A DNA stretch of 64,000 nucleotides from an uncultured Eubacteriales bacterium (GCA_949292785.1 CASFBK010000003.1:124001-188000), one strand, 5' to 3'; numbered from the stretch's first letter, positions 9,359 to 22,879 are shown. The notes: a model not told the origin generated them from the sequence alone. Numbers and translations: made by a program.

Positions 9359-9382
9359 GACTCTTCGATTACTCGAAGAGTC
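9353..9382 (-). terminator. Intrinsic terminator overlapping the RNHCP gene stop codon
   Basis: Perfect 10-bp stem GACTCTTCGA/TCGAAGAGTC (9359-9368 and 9373-9382) with a 4-nt loop that contains the TAA stop at 9369-9371. A TTTTTT tract follows at 9353-9358 on the minus strand. Confidence 0.9.
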
Positions 9383-9794
9383 CTTCTCCACCCATAAGCC
9401 TCGTCATCTCCTCAATACGCTCAAGAGGAAACGGAGGCGACGTCAGCGGCTTCATAGCAATAGACATCAGCTTCATAGGGTTATCATCCGCCGCAACCCG
9501 GTTTGAGCTCATAGCGCCGCACTGCCTGCATCGGTGAATAATCGCCCACTCACCATTTTTCCGAACCCATACTGCGATTGCATCCATATAGCCGCCGCAA
9601 TCACACGCCCTGTCTCCCGGCTCATTGTCAACATGAAGACTGGAGAGGCAGTTGGGGCAATGGTTTCGATGATTGCTTCCTGCTCCTTCCGGAATCACTT
9701 CTCTACCGCATACTTTACAGGTAAATGTCTCATTACAGGCATGATTTTTATAGTAACCCTTTTCATATAACTTTCTTTTGTTTTCTCTATTCAA
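9369..9794 (-). CDS. RNHCP-domain zinc-ribbon protein
   Basis: Small cytoplasmic protein, 141 aa, of unknown function. It carries the family signature RNHCPNCLSSLHV (~42-55), a preceding CKVCG pair (~26-30), a central CDCGG motif and a CRQCG pair (~89-93). This indicates two zinc-ribbon-like units. Its start overlaps the stop of the upstream CD3324-like gene by 4 nt (ATGA), showing translational coupling. The last codons and the stop form part of the operon's intrinsic terminator. The name is from the conserved motif; no activity is known to me. Confidence 0.82.
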   Translation of the reverse strand: MNRENKRKLYEKGYYKNHACNETFTCKVCGREVIPEGAGSNHRNHCPNCLSSLHVDNEPGDRACDCGGYMDAIAVWVRKNGEWAIIHRCRQCGAMSSNRVAADDNPMKLMSIAMKPLTSPPFPLERIEEMTRLMGGEGLFE

Positions 9795-10108
9795 TTTTCT
9801 ACCTCCGAAAGATGATTCTTTTCATTGCAATTATCCTGGGAGGGTTTAAAATTCCGGATGATTCTTTGTACGCTTTTTTCTGTAAGAAAATATTCCTCTG
9901 CCAAATCCTTTGCAGATGCCCCATCCTGAAATTTTGCGTATATATTTGTATTCCGAAGCTCCAGGCTCTGTTTTGTGCCGGTACACGCACCCCACCTTCT
10001 TTTATGTTCAGGTTTCCTTGGAATGTAGAGCATCTGTCCATCCACATATTCCTGGACAATAGCAAGAACCTCTTCCGGTAGAATCTCTTCTGCCTTGATA
10101 TAGCTCAT
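9791..10108 (-). CDS. CD3324-like small DNA-binding protein (Mor/HTH-type)
   Basis: 105 aa. The N-terminal MSYIKAEEILPEEV and YVDGQMLYIPRK segments and a basic, tryptophan-containing middle part match the CD3324 family of small Firmicutes proteins related to the Mor-type helix-turn-helix. The likely recognition helix-turn-helix is GASAKDLAEEYFLTEKSVQRIIR (about 68-90), so it is probably a transcription factor. AGGAGGGCGCT precedes ATG. It is the first gene of a two-gene operon with the RNHCP protein. Regulatory targets are not visible. Confidence 0.75.
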   Translation of the reverse strand: MSYIKAEEILPEEVLAIVQEYVDGQMLYIPRKPEHKRRWGACTGTKQSLELRNTNIYAKFQDGASAKDLAEEYFLTEKSVQRIIRNFKPSQDNCNEKNHLSEVEN

Positions 10109-10375
10109 AGCGCCCTCCTAATGAAATGTTTTTCTTAGGAATGCAATGGCTATAACGCTTTATTCCATTCGTGATAGCCACTGCTATCGAACAATCGCTA
10201 TATAATTCTTCATATAACTTACCTCTACGCCTTTCTATCTGCCTTTTTATACAATAATTGATGAACTTCTCATCGTTTCTTTTATTTTATCAAATGTTAT
10301 TCCTGCTGCCAACCACATAAATGATTTAAATAAAATTTGTTCCAATCCCATCCATATTTCGTGTAATATAGAAAG
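10109..10375. other. Intergenic stretch with no recognised gene
   Basis: The roughly 270 bp between the CD3324-like gene and the tuf terminator hold a short TGGCTAT...ATAGCCA dyad near 10147-10180 and AT-rich sequence. No RNA gene or convincing promoter was recognised. A 34-codon open frame at 10247-10351 lacks a ribosome-binding site. Confidence 0.5.
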
Positions 10376-10410
10376 AAAAAAGAGGCTCTCCAATTACTCG
10401 GAAAGCCCCA
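10376..10410 (-). terminator. Intrinsic terminator after tuf
   Basis: Minus strand: GGGGCTTTCC and GGAGAGCCTC form a G/C-rich stem around a GAGTAATT loop, followed by TTTTTTCTTTC. It lies about 20 nt past the tuf stop and closes the rpsL-rpsG-fusA-tuf unit. Confidence 0.85.
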
Positions 10411-10428
10411 TAAAATCTAATTTTTTAA

Positions 10429-11616
10429 TTATTCTACGATTGTAGCAACACGTCCAGAACCTACGGTACGTCCACCTTCACGAATAGCGAATGTAAGACC
10501 CTGCTCCATAGCGATTGGATGAATCAGTTCGATTGACATTTCTACGTTATCTCCAGGCATGCACATTTCTGTACCAGCTGGTAATTCGATAACACCAGTT
10601 ACGTCAGTTGTTCTGAAGTAGAACTGAGGTCTGTAGTTGTTGAAGAAAGGAGTATGACGTCCACCTTCATCTTTTGTTAAAACGTAAACCTGTGCTGTAA
10701 ATTTCTTATGGCATGTTACAGTACCTGGTTTTGCAAGAACCTGTCCTCTTTCGATTTCAGTTCTCTGAATACCACGAAGTAATGCACCGATGTTGTCACC
10801 AGCCTGTGCTTCGTCTAACAGTTTACGGAACATTTCGATACCAGTTACAACAGTCTTCTTAACTTCTTCTTTGATACCAACGATTTCAACTTCTTCGTTT
10901 ACATGAAGAACACCACGTTCTACTCTACCAGTAGCAACGGTTCCACGACCTGTAATTGTGAAGATATCTTCGATAGGCATTAAGAATGGCTGATCTGTTG
11001 CACGCTGAGGATCTGGGATATGCTCATCAACTGCTGCCATTAATTCCATAATCTTGTCGCCCCATTCTCCGTTAGGATCTTCCAGCGCTTTTAAAGCGGA
11101 ACCTTTGATGATTGGGCAGTCTGTGAATTCATACTCTTCAAGAATTTCAGTTACTTCCATTTCTACTAATTCGATTAATTCTTCGTCGTCTACCATATCA
11201 CATTTGTTCAGGAATACAACGATGTAAGGTACACCTACCTGACGGGATAATAAGATGTGCTCTTTTGTCTGAGCCATAACACCGTCAGTAGCAGCTACTA
11301 CTAAGATAGCTCCGTCCATCTGAGCAGCACCAGTAATCATGTTCTTTACATAGTCAGCATGACCTGGGCAGTCAACGTGTGCGTAGTGTCTGTTTTCTGT
11401 TTCATACTCAACGTGAGCTGTAGAGATAGTAATACCTCTTTCTCTTTCTTCTGGAGCTTTGTCGATGTTCTCGAAATCTGTAGCTTCATTTCCTGCAACT
11501 CTTTCAGCAAGTACCTTTGTGATAGCTGCTGTTAAAGTTGTTTTACCATGGTCTACGTGACCAATGGTTCCGATATTACAATGTGGTTTGTTTCTTTCAA
11601 ATTTAGCTTTAGCCAT
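10429..11616 (-). CDS. tuf: Elongation factor Tu
   Basis: GTPase, 395 aa, that delivers aminoacyl-tRNA to the ribosome. The P-loop GHVDHGKTT is at residues 19-27, followed by the switch regions with [15 protein letters not shown], and the base-specificity motif NKCDMVDD. The three-domain length is normal. AGGAGGACG lies before ATG. It is the last gene of the str-type operon (rpsL-rpsG-fusA-tuf). The 158-bp gap to fusA holds a stem-loop and a perfect GCCCCTTGGGGC palindrome. Confidence 0.99.
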   Translation of the reverse strand: MAKAKFERNKPHCNIGTIGHVDHGKTTLTAAITKVLAERVAGNEATDFENIDKAPEERERGITISTAHVEYETENRHYAHVDCPGHADYVKNMITGAAQMDGAILVVAATDGVMAQTKEHILLSRQVGVPYIVVFLNKCDMVDDEELIELVEMEVTEILEEYEFTDCPIIKGSALKALEDPNGEWGDKIMELMAAVDEHIPDPQRATDQPFLMPIEDIFTITGRGTVATGRVERGVLHVNEEVEIVGIKEEVKKTVVTGIEMFRKLLDEAQAGDNIGALLRGIQRTEIERGQVLAKPGTVTCHKKFTAQVYVLTKDEGGRHTPFFNNYRPQFYFRTTDVTGVIELPAGTEMCMPGDNVEMSIELIHPIAMEQGLTFAIREGGRTVGSGRVATIVE

Positions 11617-11641
11617 TTTATAACGTCCTCCTTAATTTTAT

Positions 11642-11702
11642 GCCCCTTGGGGCTGTCTTTTTTATGGTTGCAATCACTTGCAGGCTTTGCATACAAGTGA
11701 TT
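11642..11702 (-). other. fusA-tuf intergenic stem-loops
   Basis: A 9-bp inverted repeat (AATCACTTG 11672-11680 with CAAGTGATT 11694-11702) and the 12-bp palindrome GCCCCTTGGGGC (11642-11653) lie between fusA and tuf. No T-tract follows in the direction of transcription, so they are more likely processing or mRNA-structure elements than terminators. Confidence 0.5.
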
Positions 11703-11774
11703 GGCTTAAAAGTTACTCGGCTATCTCTGATTATATTAAATAATCAAAGGTTTTTCAAGTATTTTCTCTCAATA

Positions 11775-13892
11775 TTACTCTGCTTTTGCAGAAATAACTT
11801 TTTCCTGAACAGACTTAGGTACCGGTTCATATTTTTCAAAGAACATAGAGTAGTTACCACGTCCCTGAGTTCTGGAACGTAAATCGGTAGAATATCCGAA
11901 CATTTCAGCAAGAGGTACAAATGCACGAACAATCTTACCTCCACCGATATCATCCATTCCTTCGATACGTCCACGACGGGAGTTGATATCACCGATAACA
12001 TCACCCATATACTCTTCCGGCATCGTTACTTCTACTTTCATGATAGGCTCTAATAATACCGGACTTGCTTTCTTCATAGCTTCCTTGAATGCCATAGATC
12101 CGGCAATGTGGAATGCCATTTCAGAAGAGTCGACTTCATGGTAAGAACCATCATATACAGTAGCGTGTACACCAACTACAGGGAATCCTGCAAGAATACC
12201 AGCCTTGGTAGCTTCTTCGATACCTTCGCCGACTGCCGGGATGTATTCCTTAGGAATCGCACCTCCAACAACTTCGGAATCGAATTTGAATAATTCTTCT
12301 CCGTTGGCATCCATTGGCTCGAATCTTACCTTACAGTGTCCGTACTGTCCACGTCCACCAGACTGTTTTGCATATTTGTATTCCTGATCGATTGGCTTTG
12401 TAAATGTTTCTTTGTAAGCAACCTGTGGAGCACCAACGTTAGCTTCTACTTTGAATTCACGAAGCAGACGGTCAACAATGATTTCCAAATGGAGCTCACC
12501 CATACCAGCGATAATGGTCTGTCCTGTTTCTGTATTGGTATGTGCACGGAATGTAGGATCTTCTTCTGCAAGTTTTGCAAGAGCTTCACCCATCTTGCCC
12601 TGTCCAGCCTTTGTCTTAGGCTCGATAGCCAATTCGATAACCGGCTCTGGGAATTCCATGGACTCTAAGATTACAGGATGCTGTTCATCACAGATTGTAT
12701 CACCTGTTGTTGTAAACTTAAATCCAACAGCTGCTGCAATATCTCCGGAGTAAACTTTATCAAGCTCTTCTCTCTTATTTGCATGCATCTGTAAGATACG
12801 TCCTACACGTTCTTTCTTATTCTTTGTTGCATTCAGTACGTAAGAACCGGAGTTCATAGTACCGGAGTACACACGAATAAATGCTAATTTTCCTACGAAT
12901 GGGTCTGTCATAATCTTAAATGCCAATGCTGCGAAAGGCTCTTCATCAGAAGAATGCTTTTCGATTTCATTTCCATCTAAATCAACACCCTTAATAGCAG
13001 GAATATCTAATGGAGATGGCATATATTCTACAACAGCGTCTAATAATTTCTGAACACCCTTGTTACGGTAAGCAGAACCACAGCAAACCGGAACAGCTGC
13101 ACATTCACAGGTTCCTTTTCTTAAAGCTGCTTTCATAGCATCCACAGATGGTTCTTCACCTTCTAAGTATTCCATCATCAGATCGTCATCTAATTCGCAT
13201 ACTTTTTCTACTAATTCGGTATGATACAGTTCTGCATCATCCTTCATATCATCAGGAATATCTACGATAGAAATGTCATCACCTTTATCATCATTGTAGA
13301 TGTAAGCCTTCATTTCAAATAAGTCAATGATTCCCTTGAAATCGTCTTCCTTACCGATTGGCAGCTGAAGAACGATTGCATTTTTACCTAAACGTGTTTT
13401 AATCTGCTCTACCGCTCCGTAGAAATCAGCTCCTAAAATGTCCATCTTGTTGATGAATGCCATTCTAGGTACGTTGTAGGTATCCGCCTGACGCCATACA
13501 TTTTCAGACTGAGGCTCTACTCCACCCTTTGCACAGAAGACACCAACGGCGCCGTCAAGTACACGGAGTGAACGCTCAACTTCAACTGTAAAGTCAACGT
13601 GTCCCGGAGTGTCAATAATATTGATACGATGCTCTAACGCACCTGGCTTTGCCTTGCAGTTTTCCTGCAATGTCCAGTGACATGTTGTAGCGGCTGAAGT
13701 AATGGTAATACCTCTTTCCTGCTCCTGCTCCATCCAGTCCATGGTAGCAGTACCTTCATGAGTATCACCAATCTTATAGTTAACACCGGTATAGTAAAGA
13801 ATACGCTCTGTTGTGGTAGTCTTACCAGCATCAATATGAGCCATAATACCAATGTTTCTGGTTCTCTCTAATGGATATTCTCTTCCAGCCAA
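11775..13892 (-). CDS. fusA: Elongation factor G
   Basis: Translocation GTPase, 705 aa. The P-loop [14 protein letters not shown] is at residues 18-31, with [19 protein letters not shown] and NKMD following; the five-domain length is usual. The initiation codon appears to be TTG (13890-13892) with AGGAGG and an 8-nt spacer upstream, since the protein begins exactly as EF-G should ([12 protein letters not shown]). It sits between rpsG (46 nt upstream) and tuf. Confidence 0.99.
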   Translation of the reverse strand: MAGREYPLERTRNIGIMAHIDAGKTTTTERILYYTGVNYKIGDTHEGTATMDWMEQEQERGITITSAATTCHWTLQENCKAKPGALEHRINIIDTPGHVDFTVEVERSLRVLDGAVGVFCAKGGVEPQSENVWRQADTYNVPRMAFINKMDILGADFYGAVEQIKTRLGKNAIVLQLPIGKEDDFKGIIDLFEMKAYIYNDDKGDDISIVDIPDDMKDDAELYHTELVEKVCELDDDLMMEYLEGEEPSVDAMKAALRKGTCECAAVPVCCGSAYRNKGVQKLLDAVVEYMPSPLDIPAIKGVDLDGNEIEKHSSDEEPFAALAFKIMTDPFVGKLAFIRVYSGTMNSGSYVLNATKNKKERVGRILQMHANKREELDKVYSGDIAAAVGFKFTTTGDTICDEQHPVILESMEFPEPVIELAIEPKTKAGQGKMGEALAKLAEEDPTFRAHTNTETGQTIIAGMGELHLEIIVDRLLREFKVEANVGAPQVAYKETFTKPIDQEYKYAKQSGGRGQYGHCKVRFEPMDANGEELFKFDSEVVGGAIPKEYIPAVGEGIEEATKAGILAGFPVVGVHATVYDGSYHEVDSSEMAFHIAGSMAFKEAMKKASPVLLEPIMKVEVTMPEEYMGDVIGDINSRRGRIEGMDDIGGGKIVRAFVPLAEMFGYSTDLRSRTQGRGNYSMFFEKYEPVPKSVQEKVISAKAE

Positions 13893-13938
13893 GGTTTTTT
13901 CCTCCTAATTTTCTCAAACAAAGATAACACAGTTCCGA

Positions 13939-14702
<764 letters not shown>

Positions 14703-15125
14703 TTATTTCTTAGCGTCTTTTGGTTTCTTAGCACCATATTTGGAACGAGCCTGGCGTCTGTTTGCAACACCTGCTGTATCCAATGTACCACGGATAATGT
14801 GGTATCTGGTACCAGGTAAGTCCTTTACTCTTCCGCCTCTGATCAGAACAACGCTATGTTCCTGTAAGTTATGGCCTTCACCCGGAATGTAGCTTGTTAC
14901 TTCGATTCCGTTAGAAAGACGTACTCTGGCGATTTTACGAAGAGCAGAGTTAGGTTTCTTAGGAGTTGCAGTCTTAACTGCAGTACAAACACCTCTCTTC
15001 TGTGGAGCAGAAGTATCAGTTGGGCGTTTCTTCAAGGAGTTATATCCTTTCTGTAAAGCCGGTGCTGTAGACTTCTTAACAGATGTCTGTCTTCCCTTTC
15101 TTACTAACTGGTTAAATGTTGGCAT
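14703..15125 (-). CDS. rpsL: 30S ribosomal protein S12
   Basis: 140 aa; decoding-centre protein and site of streptomycin-resistance mutations. It starts [12 protein letters not shown] and contains [18 protein letters not shown] and [12 protein letters not shown], all S12 signatures. ATG at 15125 is preferred to a GTG 9 nt upstream that would fuse with the AGGAGG ribosome-binding site. First gene after the strong promoter at 15179-15207. Confidence 0.98.
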   Translation of the reverse strand: MPTFNQLVRKGRQTSVKKSTAPALQKGYNSLKKRPTDTSAPQKRGVCTAVKTATPKKPNSALRKIARVRLSNGIEVTSYIPGEGHNLQEHSVVLIRGGRVKDLPGTRYHIIRGTLDTAGVANRRQARSKYGAKKPKDAKK

Positions 15126-15178
15126 TCTTTTCACCTCCTGTAAAAATTATCAACATGCATTCGTATGCACGCTAAATA

Positions 15179-15207
15179 ATTATATAAGCTTAAAAGTTCG
15201 GTGTCAA
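15179..15207 (-). promoter_or_regulatory. Consensus sigma-A promoter of rpsL-rpsG-fusA-tuf
   Basis: Minus strand: TTGACA (15202-15207), 17-bp spacer, TATAAT (15179-15184), a perfect match to consensus, about 55 bp before the rpsL start. Confidence 0.92.
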
Positions 15208-15290
15208 GTATTTTTTACTAATTTTACCTGTATTTACGTGATATATACACCTTGCACTTACAATTTTTTCCTATATTTTTCTTATTATAC

Positions 15291-15334
15291 CAAAAACGAG
15301 ATAAGAATACCTGTTTCTGGTAGTCCTATCTCGC
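15291..15334 (-). terminator. Intrinsic terminator after rpoC
   Basis: Minus strand: CGAGATAGGACTACC pairs with GGTATTCTTATCTCG around a 7-nt loop, followed by TTTTTGG. It separates rpoBC from the rpsL operon. Confidence 0.85.
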
Positions 15335-15352
15335 TGTTATAAAATCTAATTT

Positions 15353-18300
15353 TTATTCTTCTACCAGTTCTTCTTCCAGAGCTTCTTCCTCTTCCGGCTG
15401 ATAGCTGAAATCCATCATATCTTCATCAAAATAGATTTCATCCAGATTCACCATATCGGTAGAAAGTTTAATATCACGGTAACGCTTCATACCGGTTCCG
15501 GCAGGAATCAGTTTACCAATAATTACGTTTTCTTTCAGACCAATCAATGGGTCAACCTTTCCTTTGATTGCAGCCTCGGTCAATACCTTGGTTGTCTCCT
15601 GGAAGGACGCTGCTGATAAGAAGGAATTGGTTGCCAGAGAAGCTTTGGTAATACCAAGCATTACCTGCTTTCCTTCTGCCGGCTCTTTGCCCTCTGCCAG
15701 TAACTGCTCATTTGCGTCTTCGTAATCTAAGATATCTACTAAAGTTCCCGGTAAGAAATCGGAATCTCCATTGTTCTCGACACGAATCTTCTTTAACATC
15801 TGGCGCACAATCACTTCGATATGCTTATCGTTGATTTCTACACCTTGCAGACGGTATACACGCTGTACTTCCTGAATCATGTAATCCTGAACAGCACGAA
15901 CACCTTTAATCTTTAAGATGTCATGTGGATTTACACTACCTTCGGTCAGTTCATCACCAGCCTCTAATTCTGCACCATCCATTACCTTAATTCTGGAACC
16001 GTAAGGAATCAGGTAAGCCTTTGTCTCTCCTGTTTCGCTATTGGTTACGATAACTTCACGTTTCTTCTTGGTATCCTTAATGGTTGCAGTACCTGCAAAT
16101 TCTGTAATAATTGCAAGTCCCTTTGGCTTACGTGCTTCAAATAATTCTTCGACACGAGGAAGACCCTGTGTAATATCGTTTCCGGCAACACCACCGGTAT
16201 GGAACGTACGCATGGTAAGCTGTGTACCCGGTTCACCGATAGACTGTGCTGCAATAATACCTACAGATTCACCAACCTGTACTGCCTGACCGGTTGCCAT
16301 GTTAGCACCGTAGCATTTTGCACAGATTCCGTTGTGGGAACGGCAGGTAAGAACTGTACGAATCTTTACCTTGGTTAACGGTTCACCCTTTGCATCTACA
16401 CCTTTGCTCATCACAAGCGCTGCTCGCTTCGGTGTAATCATATGGTTCGCCTTTACTAACACATTTCCTTCTGCATCACAGATGTTTTCACATGCAAAAC
16501 GACCTGTAATACGTTCCTGAAGACTTTCGATTTCTTCTTTTCCATCCATGAATGCCTTTACATACATTCCCGGAGCTTCTTTTCCTTCGCAGCAGTCAAT
16601 GTCACGAATAATCAGTTCCTGAGAAACGTCTACCAGACGTCTGGTCAGGTAACCGGAGTCTGCGGTACGAAGTGCGGTATCGGAAAGACCCTTACGAGCA
16701 CCATGGGCAGACATGAAGTATTCCAATACGTCCAGACCTTCACGGAAGTTGGACTTAATTGGCAGCTCGATGGTACGACCTGTTGTATCCGCCATCAAAC
16801 CACGCATTCCGGCAAGCTGTTTAATCTGTTTATCAGAACCACGGGCTCCGGAGTCAGCCATCATATAGATGTTGTTGTACTTATCCAGACCGTCTAACAG
16901 CTCTTTGGTAAGAATATCGTCGGTCTCTTTCCATGTTTCTACGACTTCTTTATATCTTTCTTCTTCCGTAATCAGACCACGCTTGTAGTTCTTTGTGATT
17001 CTGTCTACGGTATCCTGTGCCTTCTGAATCAGTTCCGGTTTCTTTTCCGGTACGGTCATATCGGAAATAGAAACGGTCATGGCAGCTCTGGTGGAGTATT
17101 TGTAACCCATAGACTTAATGTCGTCCAAAACTTCTGCTGTCTTGGTTGCTCCATGAATATTGATAACCTTTTCCAGAATCTGCTTCAAGCCTTTTTTACC
17201 AACATGGAAGTCTACTTCCAGTTTCAGCTTGTTTTCCGGATTGCTTCTATCTACAAATCCCAAATCCTGTGGAAGAATCTCATTGAAAATAAATCTTCCC
17301 AGTGTGGATTCTACCATTCCGGTTACTACTTCGCCATCCGGCATTGTCTTTGTCACACGTACAGTAATTCTGGAATGTAAGGTCAGAGACTCATTTTCAT
17401 ATGCCAGAATTGCTTCGTTTACGCTCTTAAAGAACTTGCCTTCGCCTAACGCGCCCGGTCTTTCCTGTGTCAGATAATAGATACCAAGTACCATATCCTG
17501 AGAAGGAACGGCTACCGGACCACCATCGGATGGCTTTAACAAGTTGTTTGGTGACAACAGTAAGAAACGGCATTCGGACTGTGCTTCTACAGACAATGGA
17601 AGATGGACAGCCATCTGGTCACCGTCGAAGTCAGCGTTGAATGCGGTACAAACCAATGGGTGAAGCTTAATTGCCTTACCTTCTACCAGAATTGGCTCAA
17701 ATGCCTGAATACCAAGTCTGTGAAGTGTAGGAGCACGGTTTAACATAACCGGATGCTCTTTGATTACTTCTTCGAGAACGTCCCAAACCTCTGACTGAAG
17801 TCTTTCTACCATTTTCTTTGCGCTCTTAATGTTGTGAGCAGTTCCATTTGCAACCAGCTCTTTCATAACGAATGGCTTGAATAATTCGATTGCCATTTCC
17901 TTTGGAAGGCCACACTGATAAATCTTAAGTTCCGGTCCAACAACGATAACGGAACGTCCGGAGTAGTCAACACGTTTTCCAAGCAGGTTCTGACGGAAAC
18001 GTCCGGACTTACCCTTTAACATATCAGATAAAGACTTCAGCGCTCTGTTACCAGGTCCGGTAACAGGACGTCCTCTTCTTCCGTTGTCAATCAATGCGTC
18101 TACTGCTTCCTGTAACATTCTCTTCTCATTTCGAACGATAATGTCAGGTGCACCTAACTCTAACAGTCTTCTCAGACGGTTATTTCTATTGATAATTCTA
18201 CGATACAGGTCATTTAAGTCGGAGGTCGCAAAACGTCCACCGTCTAACTGTACCATAGGACGTAAATCTGGCGGAATAACAGGAATCACATCCATAATCA

Positions 18301-19000
18301 TCCATTCCGGCTTGTTTCCGGAACCGCGGAATGCTTCTACTACTTCCAGACGCTTGATAATTCTTGCACGCTTCTGTCCGGTAGCATCCTTTAAGCCTGC
18401 CTTTAACTCAGCTGCATCCTTTTCCAAATCAATCGCCTGTAATAATTCTTTGATTGCTTCTGCACCCATTCCCACGCGGAAATCGCTGCCAAACTTCTCT
18501 CTTGCTTCCTGATACTCTGCTTCGGATAGTACCTGTTTGTACTGTAAATCGGAAGTTCCCTTGTCCAGTACGATATAGGATGCAAAGTACAGTACCTTCT
18601 CCAGGGTTCTCGGAGATAAGTCAAGGATTAATCCCATTCTGCTTGGGATTCCCTTGAAGTACCAGATATGGGAAACAGGAGCTGCAAGCTCAATGTGTCC
18701 CATACGTTCTCTACGCACGCTTGCCTTGGTAATTTCTACACCACAGCGGTCGCAGACAACACCTTTATAACGGATTTTCTTGTATTTACCACAGTGGCAT
18801 TCCCAGTCCTTGCTCGGTCCGAAAATCTTCTCACAGAATAATCCGTCTTTCTCGGGTTTTAAGGTTCTATAGTTAATGGTCTCCGGCTTCTTTACTTCGC
18901 CTCTGGACCACTCTCTGATTTTTTCAGGTGATGCCAGACCAATCTTGATTGCATCAAATGTAATTGGCTGGTATTTTTCTTTATTCATTGTCTCTGGCAT
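15353..19000 (-). CDS. rpoC: DNA-directed RNA polymerase subunit beta'
   Basis: 1215 aa. The N-terminal zinc-binding cysteines ([20 protein letters not shown], ~60-80) and the catalytic Mg2+ motif NADFDGDQM are present, followed by bridge-helix and trigger-loop regions and the second zinc cluster ([13 protein letters not shown]). ATG at 19000 is preferred over a GTG 9 nt upstream because AAGGAG then lies 8 nt before it. It directly follows rpoB. The C-terminal tail is very acidic. Confidence 0.98.
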   Translation of the reverse strand: MPETMNKEKYQPITFDAIKIGLASPEKIREWSRGEVKKPETINYRTLKPEKDGLFCEKIFGPSKDWECHCGKYKKIRYKGVVCDRCGVEITKASVRRERMGHIELAAPVSHIWYFKGIPSRMGLILDLSPRTLEKVLYFASYIVLDKGTSDLQYKQVLSEAEYQEAREKFGSDFRVGMGAEAIKELLQAIDLEKDAAELKAGLKDATGQKRARIIKRLEVVEAFRGSGNKPEWMIMDVIPVIPPDLRPMVQLDGGRFATSDLNDLYRRIINRNNRLRRLLELGAPDIIVRNEKRMLQEAVDALIDNGRRGRPVTGPGNRALKSLSDMLKGKSGRFRQNLLGKRVDYSGRSVIVVGPELKIYQCGLPKEMAIELFKPFVMKELVANGTAHNIKSAKKMVERLQSEVWDVLEEVIKEHPVMLNRAPTLHRLGIQAFEPILVEGKAIKLHPLVCTAFNADFDGDQMAVHLPLSVEAQSECRFLLLSPNNLLKPSDGGPVAVPSQDMVLGIYYLTQERPGALGEGKFFKSVNEAILAYENESLTLHSRITVRVTKTMPDGEVVTGMVESTLGRFIFNEILPQDLGFVDRSNPENKLKLEVDFHVGKKGLKQILEKVINIHGATKTAEVLDDIKSMGYKYSTRAAMTVSISDMTVPEKKPELIQKAQDTVDRITKNYKRGLITEEERYKEVVETWKETDDILTKELLDGLDKYNNIYMMADSGARGSDKQIKQLAGMRGLMADTTGRTIELPIKSNFREGLDVLEYFMSAHGARKGLSDTALRTADSGYLTRRLVDVSQELIIRDIDCCEGKEAPGMYVKAFMDGKEEIESLQERITGRFACENICDAEGNVLVKANHMITPKRAALVMSKGVDAKGEPLTKVKIRTVLTCRSHNGICAKCYGANMATGQAVQVGESVGIIAAQSIGEPGTQLTMRTFHTGGVAGNDITQGLPRVEELFEARKPKGLAIITEFAGTATIKDTKKKREVIVTNSETGETKAYLIPYGSRIKVMDGAELEAGDELTEGSVNPHDILKIKGVRAVQDYMIQEVQRVYRLQGVEINDKHIEVIVRQMLKKIRVENNGDSDFLPGTLVDILDYEDANEQLLAEGKEPAEGKQVMLGITKASLATNSFLSAASFQETTKVLTEAAIKGKVDPLIGLKENVIIGKLIPAGTGMKRYRDIKLSTDMVNLDEIYFDEDMMDFSYQPEEEEALEEELVEE

Positions 19001-19021
19001 GTATGACACTCCTTTCCCTTT

Positions 19022-22000
19022 TTATTCTTCGTCAAGAACATCATCAAAGTCGCCGAAATCGTCCTCTTCTTCAACCTCTTCTTCTACGTCTACCAGTTCT
19101 TCATCTTCATTGAACTCCTGCTTCTGGAAGCCCATCTCACCGAAGGCTTCGTCTTCCTCAAATGCAAAGTTGCGGTCTCCTGCGATAACGGAATTCAAAT
19201 CAGTGTTACCATATTCACTGGTTTCCATAAGCTCTACTTCTTCTCTGTTTTCGTCAAGAACTTTTACATCCAGACCTAAAGACTGAAGTTCTTTCAGAAG
19301 TACCTTAAAGGATTCCGGAATTCCCGGTTCAGGAATATTGTCACCTTTAATAATTGCTTCATATGTCTTAACACGGCCGATAACATCATCGGATTTCACG
19401 GTTAAAATTTCCTGTAAGGTATAGGATGCACCGTATGCTTCCAGTGCCCAAACTTCCATTTCTCCGAAACGCTGTCCACCGAACTGTGCCTTACCACCTA
19501 ACGGCTGCTGTGTTACCAGTGAGTAAGGACCGGTAGAACGTGCATGGATCTTATCGTCTACCAGGTGGTGCAGTTTCAGGTAATGCATGTGTCCAATGGT
19601 TACCGGGCTGTCGAAATACTCTCCGGTTCTACCGTCACGAAGTCTTACCTTACCGTCACGGGAAATCGGAACACCCTTCCACAGCTCTCTGTGGTCTCTG
19701 TTTTCAGATAAGTATTCCAGAACCTCCGGCAGAAGTTCTTCGCCATGTTTTGCTTCAAATTCTTCCCAGGACAGGTTTACATAATCGTTTGCCAAATCCA
19801 GGGTATCCATAATATCATTTTCATCTGCTCCATCGAATACCGGAGTTGCAATGTTAAATCCTAATGCCTTTGCTGCAAGGCTTAAATGGATTTCCAGCAC
19901 CTGTCCGATGTTCATACGGGAAGGCACACCCAATGGATTCAGCACGATGTCCAACGGACGTCCGTTTGGCAGGAATGGCATATCTTCTACTGGCAATACG
20001 CGGGAAACAACACCCTTGTTACCATGACGACCAGCCATCTTATCACCAACAGAGATTTTTCTCTTCTGGGCAATATAGATACGAACAGCCTGATTTACTC
20101 CAGGAGATAATTCGTCACCGTTTTCTCTGGTAAATACCTTGGCATCTACAACGATACCATATTCACCGTGAGGTACTTTTAAGGAAGTATCTCTTACTTC
20201 TCTTGCTTTTTCACCGAAAATTGCACGAAGCAGTCTCTCCTCTGCGGTCAGCTCTGTCTCTCCCTTCGGAGTAACCTTACCAACCAGAATATCACCGGCA
20301 CGCACTTCGGCACCGATACGGATGATACCTCTTTCATCCAAATCCTTTAATGCATCATCACCGACACCAGGAACGTCTCTTGTAATTTCTTCCGGTCCTA
20401 ACTTCGTGTCTCGTGCTTCTGCTTCATATTCCTCAATGTGTACGGAAGTATAAACATCTTCCTGTACCAGTCTTTCGCTTAACAGAACCGCATCCTCGTA
20501 GTTATAACCTTCCCAGGTCATAAATCCGATTAATGGGTTCTTTCCTAATGCCAGCTCTCCGTTTGCGGTAGACGGACCGTCTGCAATGACCTGACCTTCT
20601 TCCACACGGTCTCCCTTGAAAACAATCGGTCTCTGATTGTAGCAGTTAGACTGGTTACTTCTGGAGAACTTGGTTAATTTATAAACATCACGGTTACCAT
20701 CATCTGTCTTAATGGTAATCTCGTTGGAAATAGAACGCTCTACAATACCTGCACGTTTTGCAAGCACACATACACCGGAGTCAACAGCGGTCTTTGGTTC
20801 CATACCGGTTCCTACTGCCGGAGCTTCCGTTGTTAAAAGCGGCACTGCCTGACGCTGCATGTTAGAACCCATCAGCGCACGGTTCGCATCGTCGTTTTCC
20901 AGGAAAGGAATAAGCGCCGTAGCTACGGAGAACACCATCTTAGGTGATACGTCCATGTAATCGAACATAGCTTTTTCGTATTCCTGTGTCTCTTCTCTGT
21001 AACGACCGGATACGGAATTACGAACGAAATGTCCCTCCGCATCCAGTGCCTCGTTCGCCTGTGCTACATGATAGTTATCTTCTTCATCTGCTGTCATGTA
21101 AACAACTTCGTCTGTAACCCTAGGATTCTTAGGGTCAGTCTTATCTATTTTACGATATGGCGCTTCGATGAAGCCATACTCGTTAATTCTTGCATAAGTT
21201 GCAAGGGAGTTAATCAGACCGATGTTCGGACCTTCCGGGGTCTCAATCGGACACATTCTTCCGTAATGGGAATAGTGAACGTCACGCACCTCGAATCCGG
21301 CACGGTCTCTGGACAAACCACCCGGTCCCAATGCAGACAGACGTCTCTTATGGGTCAACTCACCTAACGGGTTGTTCTGGTCCATGAACTGAGACAGCTG
21401 GGAGGAACCAAAGAATTCCTTTACCGCTGCTGTTACCGGTTTAATATTAATCAGGCTCTGGGGAGAAATTCCCTGTAAATCCTGTGTGGTCATTCTCTCA
21501 CGCACTACTCTTTCCATTCTGGAAAGACCGATACGATACTGATTCTGTAACAACTCTCCAACCGCACGGATACGTCTGTTTCCTAAGTGGTCGATATCAT
21601 CATCCTTACCCAGACCGTATTCCAAATGCATGTTATAGTTGATAGATGCTAAAATATCTTCCTTTGTAATATGCTTTGGAATCAAATCAGAAGCATTTCT
21701 GTGGAGCGCCTCCTTGATTTCTTCCAAACTTTCATTTTCTTCTAATATTTTTTCTAAAACAGGGTAATATACTAATTCTGTAATACCAAGTTTTCTTGCC
21801 TCTGCCTTATCAATATCCACATAGCTTGCAAGGTCTACCATCATATTAGATAATACCTTGATATTACGTTCTTCGCCCTGAATCCACACAAATGGAACCG
21901 CTGCATTCTGAATGGTCTCTGCCAGTTCTCTTGTAACAGTCATTCCTTTTTCTGCAAGGATTTCTCCGGTAGATGCATCCACTACATCTTCGGAAAGGAC

Positions 22001-22879
22001 CTGTCCGCTGATACGGTTCTTCAGCGCCAGCTTCTTATTGAACTTATAACGTCCTACCTTGGCAAGGTCATAACGTCTTGGGTCAAAGAACATAGCATTA
22101 ATAAGACTCTCCGCACTTTCTACAGTGAGAGGTTCACCTGGACGGATTTTCTTATATAATTCCAACAGACCTTCCTGGTAGTTGGTGGCTGTATCTTTTC
22201 CAAAACTTGCAATGATTTTCGGTTCTTCCCCGAATAAATCAATGATTTCCTGATTGGTTCCAATACCTAAGGCACGAATCAAAACGGTAACCGGCACCTT
22301 TCTGGTACGGTCCACACGTACATAGAATACGTCATTGGAATCTGTCTCGTATTCCAGCCATGCACCACGGTTCGGAATTACGGTACAGGAATAAAGGGTC
22401 TTACCCACTTTGTCGTGTGCAATCCCATAATAAATACCAGGAGAACGAACCAACTGGCTGACGATAACACGTTCCGCACCGTTGATTACGAAAGTTCCTG
22501 TTTCTGTCATAAGTGGTAAATCGCCCATGAAGATTTCGTAATCTTTTACTTCTTCAACAGCTTCTTTGTTGTAAAATCTCACTTTTACCTTCAAAGGAGC
22601 GGCATAAGTTGCATCTCTTTCCTTACACTCCGCAATTGAATACTTTACATCGTCCTCACACAATGTAAAATCAACGAACTCCAGACTCAACTGTCCGCTG
22701 TAATCTGCGATTGGAGAAATATCGGCAAATACTTCTTTTAATCCTTCGTCAAGGAACCATTGATAGGAATCCTTCTGGACCTCGATTAAGTTTGGCATTT
22801 CCAATACTTCTTTTTGTCGCGAGTAACTCATACGAACGCTTTTTCCTGCTTTAATCGGACGTATTCTGTTTTTCTCCAT
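19022..22879 (-). CDS. rpoB: DNA-directed RNA polymerase subunit beta
   Basis: 1285 aa. The rifampicin-pocket region [14 protein letters not shown] followed by [13 protein letters not shown] is intact and looks rifampicin-sensitive by sequence. The late conserved block [15 protein letters not shown] is present. An acidic C-terminal extension (~1240-1285, rich in E and D) follows the canonical end. The ribosome-binding site is GAGAGGTG. Its own promoter lies at 23093-23122, behind lepB and a MATE gene, rather than the usual direct link to rplL. Confidence 0.98.
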   Translation of the reverse strand: MEKNRIRPIKAGKSVRMSYSRQKEVLEMPNLIEVQKDSYQWFLDEGLKEVFADISPIADYSGQLSLEFVDFTLCEDDVKYSIAECKERDATYAAPLKVKVRFYNKEAVEEVKDYEIFMGDLPLMTETGTFVINGAERVIVSQLVRSPGIYYGIAHDKVGKTLYSCTVIPNRGAWLEYETDSNDVFYVRVDRTRKVPVTVLIRALGIGTNQEIIDLFGEEPKIIASFGKDTATNYQEGLLELYKKIRPGEPLTVESAESLINAMFFDPRRYDLAKVGRYKFNKKLALKNRISGQVLSEDVVDASTGEILAEKGMTVTRELAETIQNAAVPFVWIQGEERNIKVLSNMMVDLASYVDIDKAEARKLGITELVYYPVLEKILEENESLEEIKEALHRNASDLIPKHITKEDILASINYNMHLEYGLGKDDDIDHLGNRRIRAVGELLQNQYRIGLSRMERVVRERMTTQDLQGISPQSLINIKPVTAAVKEFFGSSQLSQFMDQNNPLGELTHKRRLSALGPGGLSRDRAGFEVRDVHYSHYGRMCPIETPEGPNIGLINSLATYARINEYGFIEAPYRKIDKTDPKNPRVTDEVVYMTADEEDNYHVAQANEALDAEGHFVRNSVSGRYREETQEYEKAMFDYMDVSPKMVFSVATALIPFLENDDANRALMGSNMQRQAVPLLTTEAPAVGTGMEPKTAVDSGVCVLAKRAGIVERSISNEITIKTDDGNRDVYKLTKFSRSNQSNCYNQRPIVFKGDRVEEGQVIADGPSTANGELALGKNPLIGFMTWEGYNYEDAVLLSERLVQEDVYTSVHIEEYEAEARDTKLGPEEITRDVPGVGDDALKDLDERGIIRIGAEVRAGDILVGKVTPKGETELTAEERLLRAIFGEKAREVRDTSLKVPHGEYGIVVDAKVFTRENGDELSPGVNQAVRIYIAQKRKISVGDKMAGRHGNKGVVSRVLPVEDMPFLPNGRPLDIVLNPLGVPSRMNIGQVLEIHLSLAAKALGFNIATPVFDGADENDIMDTLDLANDYVNLSWEEFEAKHGEELLPEVLEYLSENRDHRELWKGVPISRDGKVRLRDGRTGEYFDSPVTIGHMHYLKLHHLVDDKIHARSTGPYSLVTQQPLGGKAQFGGQRFGEMEVWALEAYGASYTLQEILTVKSDDVIGRVKTYEAIIKGDNIPEPGIPESFKVLLKELQSLGLDVKVLDENREEVELMETSEYGNTDLNSVIAGDRNFAFEEDEAFGEMGFQKQEFNEDEELVDVEEEVEEEDDFGDFDDVLDEE

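Noticed and set aside
10120..10200. Possible third copy of the dispersed palindromic repeat
   Set aside because: Only scattered similarity (TTAGGAAT...ACGCTTTA); the conserved blocks are absent.
10247..10351. 34-codon minus-strand frame with a hydrophobic middle between tuf and the CD3324-like gene
   Set aside because: No ribosome-binding site before the ATG, and no promoter or conservation visible; kept only as a possibility.
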